The position numbers and the translations under genes are program-made. A model generated the notes under the pieces. The model did no database searches. It was not told the DNA's origin and saw nothing but the letters and a program-made list of their open reading frames with translations. This document shows positions 10,138-17,739 of a DNA stretch of 64,000 bases, piece by piece. This DNA comes from Lactobacillus johnsonii (GTDB lineage Bacteria; Bacillota; Bacilli; Lactobacillales; Lactobacillaceae). Location of the stretch: contig NZ_CP047409.1 in NCBI RefSeq assembly GCF_013487865.1, forward strand, positions 1,488,001 to 1,552,000, written 5' to 3'. Each line of letters starts with the position of its first letter. Position 1 is the stretch's first letter.

Positions 10138-10478
10138 TAGTTACCTCCTTTCTGTTGTGACATTTGTTGCTTAGCTAATTTTCTTGCTCTTTCTGCTCTT
10201 TGATGCAATTGAATGTACTTGTTTATCTTCTTCTTAGCTTTGCCATCTATAACAGATCTTTGTTGTTCTAAATCAATGCCTATTTCTTTCAATGATTTAT
10301 ATTTGTAATATCCATCTTTATCCGTGATTGTGGTTAATTGCTGAATAAACGGAATCTGATAAAAAAGGCTCTCCGCTTCAATATATGCAAAGCGATGAGC
10401 CTTTATTCTTTGTTTCCATTCAGTTAATGTCATATTACCTATTTCTTCACGTGTAAAAGTAGGATAATACTGCATCAT
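10137..10478 (-). CDS. Tail assembly chaperone, downstream (T-like) frame
   Basis: 113 residues if started at the ATG at 10478. The stretch FTREEIGNMTLTEWKQRIKA is typical of the second tail chaperone reading frame in siphophages. The frame is open upstream of the ATG, back through the end of the preceding gene, in the -1 register relative to it. It is therefore probably also made as the C-terminal part of a frameshift fusion, like lambda gpG-T. It ends directly at the tape measure start. These proteins coat the tape measure before the tail tube polymerises and are absent from the virion. Confidence 0.72.
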   Translation of the reverse strand: MMQYYPTFTREEIGNMTLTEWKQRIKAHRFAYIEAESLFYQIPFIQQLTTITDKDGYYKYKSLKEIGIDLEQQRSVIDGKAKKKINKYIQLHQRAERARKLAKQQMSQQKGGN

Positions 10479-10501
10479 TGTGATGATAATTTCATCAAAA
10501 G

Positions 10502-10882
10502 TTATTCTTTGGGTGCCATTTGTTCCATTGGATTTTTGATCTTGTCGAATGCTTCCGTAATCATCGGATTGATTGTCTTCATCATCTGTTTGGTAAGTGG
10601 TTCGGTCTTGAAAAAATCAATCAGCACCTTATAGAGATTTCCACTATTTTTATCATGAATTACTGCTTGTTCAACATCTTTTTCCTTTACTTTGTATCGC
10701 TTCAGCAATTTAGATAGAGTATCAATCAAAGTAAAAGCATCCCCTAAATTAAGACCGGCAACAATATTACTCAATAGTTCTGTATTTTCTCCAAACTTGT
10801 TAGGAACAAAACCAAAATCTCGTAAATTATTTAAGGTTAATTCTAATTTATAAGTTTTACCGTTCAAAGTGATTTTCTTCAT
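10502..10882 (-). CDS. Tail assembly chaperone, upstream (G-like) frame
   Basis: 126 residues, mostly helical, opening MKKITLNGKTYKLELTLNNL, a pattern shared by Gram-positive phage tail chaperones that sit between the major tail protein and the tape measure. The C-terminus (KNPMEQMAPKE) is polar and overlaps the open -1 frame leading into the next gene. Expected role: binding the tape measure during tail assembly. The start ATG at 10882 follows a GA-rich stretch. Assignment is by position, size and pattern; no catalytic residues are expected. Confidence 0.78.
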   Translation of the reverse strand: MKKITLNGKTYKLELTLNNLRDFGFVPNKFGENTELLSNIVAGLNLGDAFTLIDTLSKLLKRYKVKEKDVEQAVIHDKNSGNLYKVLIDFFKTEPLTKQMMKTINPMITEAFDKIKNPMEQMAPKE

Positions 10883-10918
10883 TATATCTTCTCGCTTTCA
10901 TTAGTGTTAACTACTGGG

Positions 10919-11494
10919 CTAGCTGTTACTCGCTGGAGTTTCTGGTTTCTTATCATCAGGATAGATTTGACTATATTCATCTAATCCTTTTTCTTCGTTA
11001 GCACCTGCAGTAGTATCACGGAAGAAATTATTTGCAGTAGCTACATCTTCATCACTTACAGTTGCATAACCACTAACGAGCTTCCCGTCCACATTCAATG
11101 TAGTTTTAACTGTTTCGTTATCTCCCACCTTATCAGGAGTTTCCCAACTTGAAAGATAGCCAGAACCATATTGAGCTAAATACTTTCCTTTATTATCAGG
11201 ATCTGGCTTTTCAAAATTAATCTCCCAACAATCTACTAGTTCGCTATGCTTTGCAGCATAGTGCAATAAACGATAAGTAGGTGAATCAGAAGCTAAGGCT
11301 TCAATATCAATAGTTGTAGTAATCTCACCAGGATTGTTAACTGTACCATCTTTAGTTTCAGTAGTTGCCACTTTCCCAGCTTCCTTAATAGTATGTGTAG
11401 TTTCTAACGCCAAACGAGTAGCATTTTTCTTATCTCTATCTTTAGCTAACTTAAACATTAGGACTTTACGAGTCCCACTTAATGCTTTTTGCAT
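10919..11494 (-). CDS. Major tail protein (TP901-1 type)
   Basis: 191 residues. The opening MQKALSGTRKVLMFKLA and the central ETTHTIKEAGKVATTETKDG pattern match the major tail tube protein of TP901-1-like siphophages, in which about 150-200 residues is the normal length. The C-terminal 25 residues are acidic and proline-rich and look disordered. It lies after the tail terminator-type gene and before the chaperones, the standard order. It should polymerise into the tail tube. An AAGGAAAAT ribosome site precedes the ATG. Confidence 0.85.
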   Translation of the reverse strand: MQKALSGTRKVLMFKLAKDRDKKNATRLALETTHTIKEAGKVATTETKDGTVNNPGEITTTIDIEALASDSPTYRLLHYAAKHSELVDCWEINFEKPDPDNKGKYLAQYGSGYLSSWETPDKVGDNETVKTTLNVDGKLVSGYATVSDEDVATANNFFRDTTAGANEEKGLDEYSQIYPDDKKPETPASNS

Positions 11495-11507
11495 TTCATT
11501 TTCCTTT

Positions 11508-11885
11508 CTATCTCAAATTAAAATCTAAAATTAATCGTCCATGCTGTAATTGAATATTATTTGCAGTCTCACCTAGAATATTTGATGAACTACCAGCTAA
11601 AGCAAATGAATAATGTTCAGTGGTAAAGAATTTAGGTATTAATCGCTGAATTTGTTCCATAATCGTAGCTACTTCAGAGCGATAATTGTATTCAGCAAAA
11701 ACATGAACAGTTAAATTACTAGTTCCAGTTACAAAATCTTTAGCATAGACATCATTATTAATCTGATCTCCAATCATAATAAAAGGATATCCTTGACTTT
11801 CATCAGGTAAATAATCGAAAGTTGGATATCCTGTTATTTTGCAATATTCAATTAAAGCTTCAAATAATTCTTCATATGGACTCAT
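11508..11885 (-). CDS. Tail terminator / tail completion protein (DUF3168-like)
   Basis: 125 residues. The N-terminus starts with a helix (YEELFEALIEYCKI), then YPFIMIGDQ and a FAEYNYRSEVATIMEQI region typical of minor tail or tail-terminator proteins placed just before the major tail protein. Its start overlaps the preceding gene by four bases. Its expected role is to cap the growing tail tube and join it to the head. The family assignment is inferred mainly from position, length and secondary-structure pattern. Confidence 0.65.
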   Translation of the reverse strand: MSPYEELFEALIEYCKITGYPTFDYLPDESQGYPFIMIGDQINNDVYAKDFVTGTSNLTVHVFAEYNYRSEVATIMEQIQRLIPKFFTTEHYSFALAGSSSNILGETANNIQLQHGRLILDFNLR

Positions 11886-12232
11886 CGTGCTAAATCCTTT
11901 AAATCATCAATAAATTTAATTCGTTCTGACATAAATGGAACACCAACATATTTTCTAGCATCCATAAATCGAGTACCAAACTCAACGTAAGCAGCATAAT
12001 TTACCAATCCACCACCATAAGTAACAGATCCAGTAAATCCATCTCTGCTAATTTGAGTTTGAGCAGATTGCTTTAGATGTCCTGTATCAACCGGTACAGC
12101 TTGTTGAGTAGCTGTCATTAAATTAGCTGTGTGCTTTTTAACAACCTTTTTTACAGCACTCATTTTTTGTTGATTGGCTAATGCTTCATCTAAAGCGTCT
12201 AAACCTTCCCATGAAATACTATAGTCTGCCAT
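11882..12232 (-). CDS. HK97 gp10-like head-tail joining protein
   Basis: 116 residues from ATG at 12232 (MADYSISWEGLD); a GTG 12 bases upstream is possible but less likely. The core AVPVDTGHLKQSAQTQI followed by a glycine-rich NYAAYVEFGTRFM is the hallmark of HK97 gp10-family proteins, which join the head to the tail. It overlaps both neighbours by a few bases, consistent with one tightly coupled morphogenesis transcript. Confidence 0.87.
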   Translation of the reverse strand: MADYSISWEGLDALDEALANQQKMSAVKKVVKKHTANLMTATQQAVPVDTGHLKQSAQTQISRDGFTGSVTYGGGLVNYAAYVEFGTRFMDARKYVGVPFMSERIKFIDDLKDLAR

Positions 12233-12497
12233 GATATTCAACACCGATCAAAGTAGTAACTCGATCAGTTGTCCTTGCACTAGTTACTTCTAAGTTGCAA
12301 GGCAAATCATTTGATTTAATAAAACCATTTCTAAACTGGACTGGAACAGGTAATCTGACAACATAAGGTCGCTGCTTGGCATCACCAAAAATATTAATCG
12401 TTTGATCTAATCCCATTTGAGTAACATTAGCCGAATATGCAGTACTTTCATTAGGCTGATTTTTATTAATTAGATGAACGACTGTGTCGTATCGCAT
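12219..12497 (-). CDS. Head closure / head-tail connector protein
   Basis: 92 residues, beta-rich, opening MRYDTVVHLINKNQP and containing the SARTTDRVTTLIGVEYHGRL ending seen in the small stopper-type proteins that follow the gp6-like connector in Gram-positive siphophages. It overlaps the genes on both sides. Its probable role is to seal the portal after DNA packaging. Assignment rests on gene order and size rather than a clear sequence signature. Confidence 0.6.
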   Translation of the reverse strand: MRYDTVVHLINKNQPNESTAYSANVTQMGLDQTINIFGDAKQRPYVVRLPVPVQFRNGFIKSNDLPCNLEVTSARTTDRVTTLIGVEYHGRL

Positions 12498-12840
12498 ACG
12501 GATTCACCCACGTTCCTTTATTTACACCAGAATGATCTTTACGCCACTGACTTATTTCATCATCCCACTCATCAAAATCAGAAGAAGCAAATGTAATAGA
12601 TTCTCCATCTTGTGAATAGCTAGCCATACCTTCATTCTTAAAACGATTAAATTTTTTAACTGCTGCACCACGTACAATTGCTAACATCTCATTTGGGAGA
12701 GTACCTGTAACAGATAGCCTTAATTTTAAAAAATCGGTAGCATCTTCAAGATACAGCTTCAAGAGGTTGTCATGTTTAGTATCGGATAATTGGAGAGCTG
12801 TTTTCAGCTTTGTTAGTTGGTCATCTAATACGTCACTCAT
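12466..12840 (-). CDS. Gp6-like head-tail connector protein
   Basis: 124 residues, almost all helical in the first 90 positions, with LKLYLEDATDFLKLRL and VRGAAVKKFNRFKNEGM, the pattern of phage DNA-packaging connector proteins (HK97 gp6 / SPP1 gp15 group). These form a ring below the portal. It is the first gene after the capsid gene and its end overlaps the head-closure gene by 32 bases. Its C-terminal 25 residues are polar. The ribosome site AAGGAAG is about 6 bases before the ATG. Confidence 0.8.
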   Translation of the reverse strand: MSDVLDDQLTKLKTALQLSDTKHDNLLKLYLEDATDFLKLRLSVTGTLPNEMLAIVRGAAVKKFNRFKNEGMASYSQDGESITFASSDFDEWDDEISQWRKDHSGVNKGTWVNPYAIRHSRSSN

Positions 12841-12861
12841 TTCGATCTTCCTTATTATTTT

Positions 12862-12897
12862 CCCCGCCTCGCTCGGTTTCTTGATTACCTTGCGGGG
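12862..12897 (-). other. Stem-loop between the capsid and connector genes
   Basis: CCCCGC (12862-12867) pairs with GCGGGG (12892-12897) across a 24-base loop, directly after the capsid stop codon. On the transcribed strand no run of T follows, so it is not a good terminator for these genes. It may lower expression after the highly expressed capsid gene or protect the 3' end of a processed message. Its function is inferred only. Confidence 0.5.
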
Positions 12898-13836
12898 TTA
12901 CGCTTTTTTTATTGAAGAGTAAATACCATCACGTTTGTGTTTCTTAATAAATAGATCGTGGTATAAGCGGTTTTGGTAAAGATATCCATCACCTTCAGTA
13001 TGTTGACCTGGTGCAAATAAAAAGACCGCATTTTCTTTAACGATTGAAATAATTGAAGGTTTCGCAACGATTAAGAAATTAATTGCTTTGGCATCTTCCG
13101 TTGGTTTAGCACCATCCTTAAAATCATACTTGGTCATAAATCTATTAGGCTCGTATACTTCAATTAATTGAACTCCATCAATTGAAGTAATACGAGATTC
13201 TAACGCAGTAGTGCCTACATTTTGGTTAGTAATATTTCTAGTAAATTCTTTTGAACGTTCTAAAGAGTCCATTACTTCGCTAGAAATATAACCTACTAAG
13301 TTTTGTGTGCCATATTTACGAACTTTACCAATACCAGTCTTCAATTGTGAGTAAGCATTGGTTGCATCTAAGGTTTCTTCTACCTTATGAGTTTTAGCAA
13401 GTAAATTTCCTTCTGTATCACTTGTATCGATATTATCGAAAGAAGTCGCCATCTTAGAAAAACGATAAGAGTCTAATTCTGGTTGAACTTGCTCGGTAAT
13501 GAATACATTAGAAATATTAGCCATTGCTAATTCTTGATTAGTTTCATCCACCTCTTGTCGATCGAGATAGAACTCAACGTCTCTGTCTTGTCCCATAGTG
13601 TAAATAGTTTTTTCATCAGTAACAGTACCCGAATTAAAACCTTTACCACGGGTATGAGGTTGTAAACCACTAGTACTAATGGTCTTTAAAGTAAAAGATC
13701 TACCGCCATTGACTAAATCTACTTCTGGAGTACCTAATGCACCAGTAAATAATCCAGCTGTGATCTTTTGATCTAATAAATTTCCGTCTTTTGTAACATA
13801 ATTGAAGCCCTTAGCTTCTACGCCTGTTTCTGGCAT
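12898..13836 (-). CDS. Major capsid protein
   Basis: 312 residues, preceded by the scaffold gene and followed by the connector genes, the invariant position of the major head protein. The pattern fits HK97-fold capsids of Lactobacillus siphophages: an N-arm, then PEVDLVNGGRSFTLKTI, an E-loop-like segment (QPHTRGKGFNSGTV), a helical spine beginning DETNQELAMANISNVFITEQ, and a beta-rich P-domain ending IISIVKENAVFLF. No long N-terminal delta domain is present, consistent with a separate scaffold gene. Function is known for the fold; residue-level roles are not derived here. Confidence 0.87.
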   Translation of the reverse strand: MPETGVEAKGFNYVTKDGNLLDQKITAGLFTGALGTPEVDLVNGGRSFTLKTISTSGLQPHTRGKGFNSGTVTDEKTIYTMGQDRDVEFYLDRQEVDETNQELAMANISNVFITEQVQPELDSYRFSKMATSFDNIDTSDTEGNLLAKTHKVEETLDATNAYSQLKTGIGKVRKYGTQNLVGYISSEVMDSLERSKEFTRNITNQNVGTTALESRITSIDGVQLIEVYEPNRFMTKYDFKDGAKPTEDAKAINFLIVAKPSIISIVKENAVFLFAPGQHTEGDGYLYQNRLYHDLFIKKHKRDGIYSSIKKA

Positions 13837-13852
13837 ATTTTCAAAATCCTTT

Positions 13853-14416
13853 CTATAAACCTAGGGCGTGTTTTAAATCATCTTCTGGAGTTTTCAGCTT
13901 ATTGCCTCCAACTTTCGGAGTTTGACCTTTAAGAATGGAATTTCTTCCTTCTTCACGCGATTTATTAACTAATTCGATAATTGCTTTTGCATTAGAAGCA
14001 GTAATGTTTGCATCATTATTAACCACCATATTAAGAACATCATCGTCAATATTGAGATCTGCCTTTTTAAAGATGCCATTAACATCTTTAATAGCGTTAG
14101 ATCGCTGGATTTGAGCTTTTAAGTCAGCATTAGCTTTCTTTAATTGCTCATATTCTCTTTGACGCTCATCTTCTTCAGTGATTTCTTTAGCAGATTTGCC
14201 ATTATTAGTCTTTAATTGATCGATTTCTTTTAAGGCATCTTCATACTTTGACTTATAGTCATTTTTCTTTGCTTGTTCCTTAGTAATTCGGTCAATATAG
14301 GGTTTAACAATTTCATCTGCATCAAGCTTTTTGTAATCTGCTTTTTCTGAATTGGTAGCTGCAGCTTTACCTTCTTCAGTATCATTAACAACATTATCTT
14401 TTATATCTTTTGGCAT
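13853..14416 (-). CDS. Capsid scaffolding protein (DUF4355-like)
   Basis: 187 residues, very charged and helical, with a predicted coiled coil at about 45-125 (KNDYKSKYEDALKEIDQLK, then EEDERQREYEQLKKANADLK) and a short C-terminal tail ending LKHALGL. This is the classic composition of a phage scaffold, which nucleates the procapsid and is then expelled. It ends 16 bases before the capsid ATG. A hairpin terminator lies upstream of this gene, so it may begin its own transcript. Confidence 0.85.
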   Translation of the reverse strand: MPKDIKDNVVNDTEEGKAAATNSEKADYKKLDADEIVKPYIDRITKEQAKKNDYKSKYEDALKEIDQLKTNNGKSAKEITEEDERQREYEQLKKANADLKAQIQRSNAIKDVNGIFKKADLNIDDDVLNMVVNNDANITASNAKAIIELVNKSREEGRNSILKGQTPKVGGNKLKTPEDDLKHALGL

Positions 14417-14512
14417 AATTAAATGTCCTTTCTAAACACACGTTTTAAAGTTTCGGGGAACTAACTCATGGTGTTCTTTAGAGCCTGCACACAAGGAAAA
14501 AGGCAAAAATAA

Positions 14513-14540
14513 AAGACCATTGAACTTGATCAATAGTCTT
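14513..14540 (-). terminator. Rho-independent terminator inside the morphogenesis region
   Basis: An 11-base stem, AAGACCATTGA (14513-14523) with TCAATAGTCTT (14530-14540) including one G-T pair, is followed on the minus strand by TTTTATTTTTG. It sits 20 bases after the stop of the small gene that follows the minor head gene. It would partly separate the packaging/minor head block from the scaffold-capsid-tail block. Confidence 0.75.
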
Positions 14541-14560
14541 GAATGTATTTATTTAAATTG

Positions 14561-14764
14561 TTAACCCACTAATATTTTGTCGGGATCAATAGAATCTGGC
14601 ATCGTATCATTTCTCTTTTTTAGCAGTTTTAAAAAGAATTCCCATTCTTCATCAGAAAAACTATCTTCAAAAGGAGTAGTTTTTATTTCGTCAGTGAAAG
14701 GCCCTTTAGATAATTTTTCCTCATAAGCAATTATTTCTTTTTTTCTTATTTTATTTCTTGACAC
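14561..14764 (-). CDS. Small protein after the minor head gene; possible cognate immunity protein
   Basis: 67 residues, basic at the start (MSRNKIRKKEII) and acidic afterwards (SFSDEEWEFFLKLLKKRND). Its start overlaps the end of the minor head gene by 19 bases and a terminator follows it, so it forms a tight unit with that gene. Small acidic proteins directly behind genes with a toxin-type C-terminus are often immunity proteins; this is inference from context. No family is recognised and no enzymatic motif is visible. Confidence 0.6.
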   Translation of the reverse strand: MSRNKIRKKEIIAYEEKLSKGPFTDEIKTTPFEDSFSDEEWEFFLKLLKKRNDTMPDSIDPDKILVG

Positions 14765-16341
14765 GATAATCCACTTCCTTTTAGCCTACGCATAGCTTCT
14801 TTATAAATTTCATTATCATCCCAATTATAATGAGTTCTTCTAACGTTTTCAATTGTCTTGTCTACAAGATATGAATAAGCAAATTTATCAGCTGAATATT
14901 TAAATATCCTTCCATCATGTGTAACTACAATACCGAAGTTATACTTTCTTTTATTAGCTGCTGCATAATCAGAACCGGTTGGAGGTATATTAGTTGGATG
15001 ATTATGCATTCCGATAATTGTATATGGATCATATTCTTGACTAATACGGTGTCTTGCTTTTTCGCTTAAACCAACTTCTAATTTATCATCTGGTCCAAAC
15101 GTTTTTGCAACAATTTCACCTTTATTATTCAAAATATAACTATCTTCACTATCGCTATTCTGTCTATGGGTTAGCATAGCAATTGCATATTTTCTAATTT
15201 GTGCATTCAAATTTCTATCATTGGTTATATGATCGAATTTAGACTTAAATTTCTCGGAATTAATATAGTTCCAATTTACTTTATTAGTTCCAGATCGCCA
15301 GCTTCCACCTTTTTCTTTTATAGTAGAACTACTTTCTTTGCCTAAATCTTTAATATCATTACTCTCACCATCAACCCAATAGGCAGAAATAGCACATCTA
15401 CAATTAGGATGAGTTTGGGCAGGAATACTCGGTACTTTATCATACTCATATACTCCGCTACCAAAACCGCTATTTTCCCGACCAATTGCTGAACATAAAA
15501 GGCAGGCTTTAGGCTCATTTATCCATTTTACAAACCTATAACCTGCCTTTTTAATACTTCCCCATTGTGCCATATAAAGTACTCTAGATATTTCGGTATT
15601 CAGTAGTCTATCAGCAACATATCGCCAATTATGAACTGTATCAGTCATTAAGGACTGCATTCTCTTAACATCAAAATGAGCTAATCCAGTAGCAAGAACT
15701 TGTTCAACATTAGCTCTTAATCCTACTTGATTAGCCCACAATCTGCTTGACCAATTAGCTCCATTAACGTCTGCACTAACAACGCCCTGAATTGCTACAT
15801 TGTTCAACATACTATCATTTTTTCCGCTAATTCCTAGAATACCGGCTTGCCGTTTGGTTTCAGCAATATATCGATCAACTAAAGTATTCCCAGTAATAGA
15901 AGCAGCATTTAGACTTGCTCTAGCAACTTCTAAAGCAATATTAGCCCTGAGATATTCTAAACGATTAACTCTCATTGTAGTGTTATAAACACGTAATTCT
16001 TGGTTAACCGCTTTTGGATAATCTTTATAAGTAACATGATGGCCATTTTTTCTCATTACTGCAGCCTGCTCTACAATTTGCTTTGCTTTAGCAGAATATG
16101 CCTTGACGTCCATATCAGTTACTTGTTTTTTAGCTAATTCTAAGCCTACATTATTTCGATCTGCTAATGATGATATTTCTGCAGCAATTTGTTGATTAAT
16201 ATTATTCAGCATTACGTCATAATGCCTATTTAACTGAGCAATAGCATTTTTATCTTGCTGAATATATTTTCTAATGGCTTCTTTTTCCATTGCTTGACGA
16301 TCAAGCCAATATTTACTGCTCTTTCTTAACATCGTCATCAC
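14746..16341 (-). CDS. SPP1 gp7-like minor head protein with an extra C-terminal JAB/toxin-like domain
   Basis: 531 residues. The first ~310 match the phage head morphogenesis (SPP1 gp7 / Mu F) group: long helices, then RLLNTEISRVLYMAQ and a CLLCSAIG...THPNCRC cysteine/histidine cluster at about 285-325. A further ~190 residues follow that ordinary gp7 proteins lack. They contain MHNHPTNIPPTGSDYAAA (His446, His448, Ser457, Asp458), then GIVVTHDGRIFKYS, which recalls JAB/MPN-like metal-binding sites or toxin domains fused to gp7 proteins. A few ejected copies could act in the infected cell; this is inference. The start is GTG 16341 or ATG 16338. Confidence 0.82.
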   Translation of the reverse strand: MMTMLRKSSKYWLDRQAMEKEAIRKYIQQDKNAIAQLNRHYDVMLNNINQQIAAEISSLADRNNVGLELAKKQVTDMDVKAYSAKAKQIVEQAAVMRKNGHHVTYKDYPKAVNQELRVYNTTMRVNRLEYLRANIALEVARASLNAASITGNTLVDRYIAETKRQAGILGISGKNDSMLNNVAIQGVVSADVNGANWSSRLWANQVGLRANVEQVLATGLAHFDVKRMQSLMTDTVHNWRYVADRLLNTEISRVLYMAQWGSIKKAGYRFVKWINEPKACLLCSAIGRENSGFGSGVYEYDKVPSIPAQTHPNCRCAISAYWVDGESNDIKDLGKESSSTIKEKGGSWRSGTNKVNWNYINSEKFKSKFDHITNDRNLNAQIRKYAIAMLTHRQNSDSEDSYILNNKGEIVAKTFGPDDKLEVGLSEKARHRISQEYDPYTIIGMHNHPTNIPPTGSDYAAANKRKYNFGIVVTHDGRIFKYSADKFAYSYLVDKTIENVRRTHYNWDDNEIYKEAMRRLKGSGLSCQEIK

Positions 16342-17728
16342 GCTTCAAACCATCAATAGGTAAACTTAATTTTTGAACTTGCTGAATTGCATCAGTTTTT
16401 TCTTTTGAAATCTGCTTCATTTCGGATTCCGGATCAATATCTGGAATCATCCCTAATTGGGTCTTCTTAGAAACAATACCTTCAGCATTCTTAGCATTAT
16501 CAATTGCACTAGCCATATCTTCAGGAAGATTACGAATGAACTTGAAATCTAATTCACTCCATAACTCTTGATCTTGCTTATTATTAAATAAAGTAGCAAG
16601 TACAATCCGATAAAGTTGCATCAATGATTTATCAAATTTACGCTCTTTGCTATCGGCCTTATTCTTCATTGCAAACAACTTATATTGCAGGGCTACACCG
16701 CTAGAATTACCAGCAAAGTTTTTATCTTGAATATTTGGAACCATAGCCATCATAAAAATAAAATCTGTTAAATGCTGAATAAGGTTCTCTTGCATCTGAT
16801 CTGCATCCGGTTTTGAAATAAAACCGATTTGTGGATTAGTATCTGGATCAATGTGATTAACATACAATACACGATTATTCTTAAAATCAAACTTAGGATT
16901 ACCTTCAGCATCTTCTGGTAATTCGAAGCCCAGCATATACATATAAGCATTGTCAAAGTATTCTACTTGATTGGCTTTTTGACTGATTACTTTATCCAGA
17001 GCATTGATTAAAGTCTTGATAGAATCAAAGATACCTTGTCGTTCTTCATTTTCAAAGAACTCAACTGCAGGAACTAACCCATATGGATTAATTGCATATC
17101 CAGCCTCATTAGTATCTTCTTCAATATCATATCCTTTAAAACGATATAGCTTATCAGCGTATTGGATTACTCCATAAGCATCAGTCCAATTGTTAGAATT
17201 ATCAATCTGATAATGAACAAATGCTAAGGGCTGACGCTGTACTGTATCGTCATAAATGATAAAAGCATGATTAGGGCTAGAATACATCAAATGCGGTCTC
17301 GCATCTTCGCCCTGGTATACGCTTGCAATAGAACGGCCAAAAATATCACATTGTTTGCTGATTTCATTAATTGTGTCAAAAAAGTTTTCCTGCCTATTCC
17401 ATCTGGCTATTTCATCAATTTTTGAACTGCCATTAAGTAGTGAGAGCTTAGGCTCAATACCGCAGAAATATCCATTGTAAACATCGACAACATATTTTGC
17501 TGAATTAACTACAATCCGATTATCTGCCCCCGTCTCTTTCCCAGGTGCTGTTAGGATATTATGTTTGCCTAAATATAGCTTCATATTTTCTTTATACCTA
17601 GGCTTTAATACTGTTTCATTGTATGCAATAAAACCAAGTAGCTCATTGCTAGTTAATTTTTCTCCCTTAGGAAAAATAAAGCTACTGTTTCCAGTAACTT
17701 TATCTCTTCCGTAATTAATATCTTTCAA
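16313..17728 (-). CDS. Portal protein (SPP1 gp6 family)
   Basis: 471 residues, the usual length for SPP1-type portals. Typical patterns include LGFIAYNETVLKPRYKENMK near the start, RIVVNSAKYVVDVYNGYFCG at about 85, and GLVPAVEFFENEERQGIFDS followed by a helical wing and NSSGVALQYKLFAMKNKADS. The ring of twelve copies at one capsid vertex drives DNA entry and exit. It lies between the large terminase and the minor head gene and overlaps the latter by 29 bases, as expected for a packaging module. Confidence 0.93.
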   Translation of the reverse strand: MKDINYGRDKVTGNSSFIFPKGEKLTSNELLGFIAYNETVLKPRYKENMKLYLGKHNILTAPGKETGADNRIVVNSAKYVVDVYNGYFCGIEPKLSLLNGSSKIDEIARWNRQENFFDTINEISKQCDIFGRSIASVYQGEDARPHLMYSSPNHAFIIYDDTVQRQPLAFVHYQIDNSNNWTDAYGVIQYADKLYRFKGYDIEEDTNEAGYAINPYGLVPAVEFFENEERQGIFDSIKTLINALDKVISQKANQVEYFDNAYMYMLGFELPEDAEGNPKFDFKNNRVLYVNHIDPDTNPQIGFISKPDADQMQENLIQHLTDFIFMMAMVPNIQDKNFAGNSSGVALQYKLFAMKNKADSKERKFDKSLMQLYRIVLATLFNNKQDQELWSELDFKFIRNLPEDMASAIDNAKNAEGIVSKKTQLGMIPDIDPESEMKQISKEKTDAIQQVQKLSLPIDGLKRDDDVKKEQ

Positions 17729-17739
17729 AATCTCACTCC

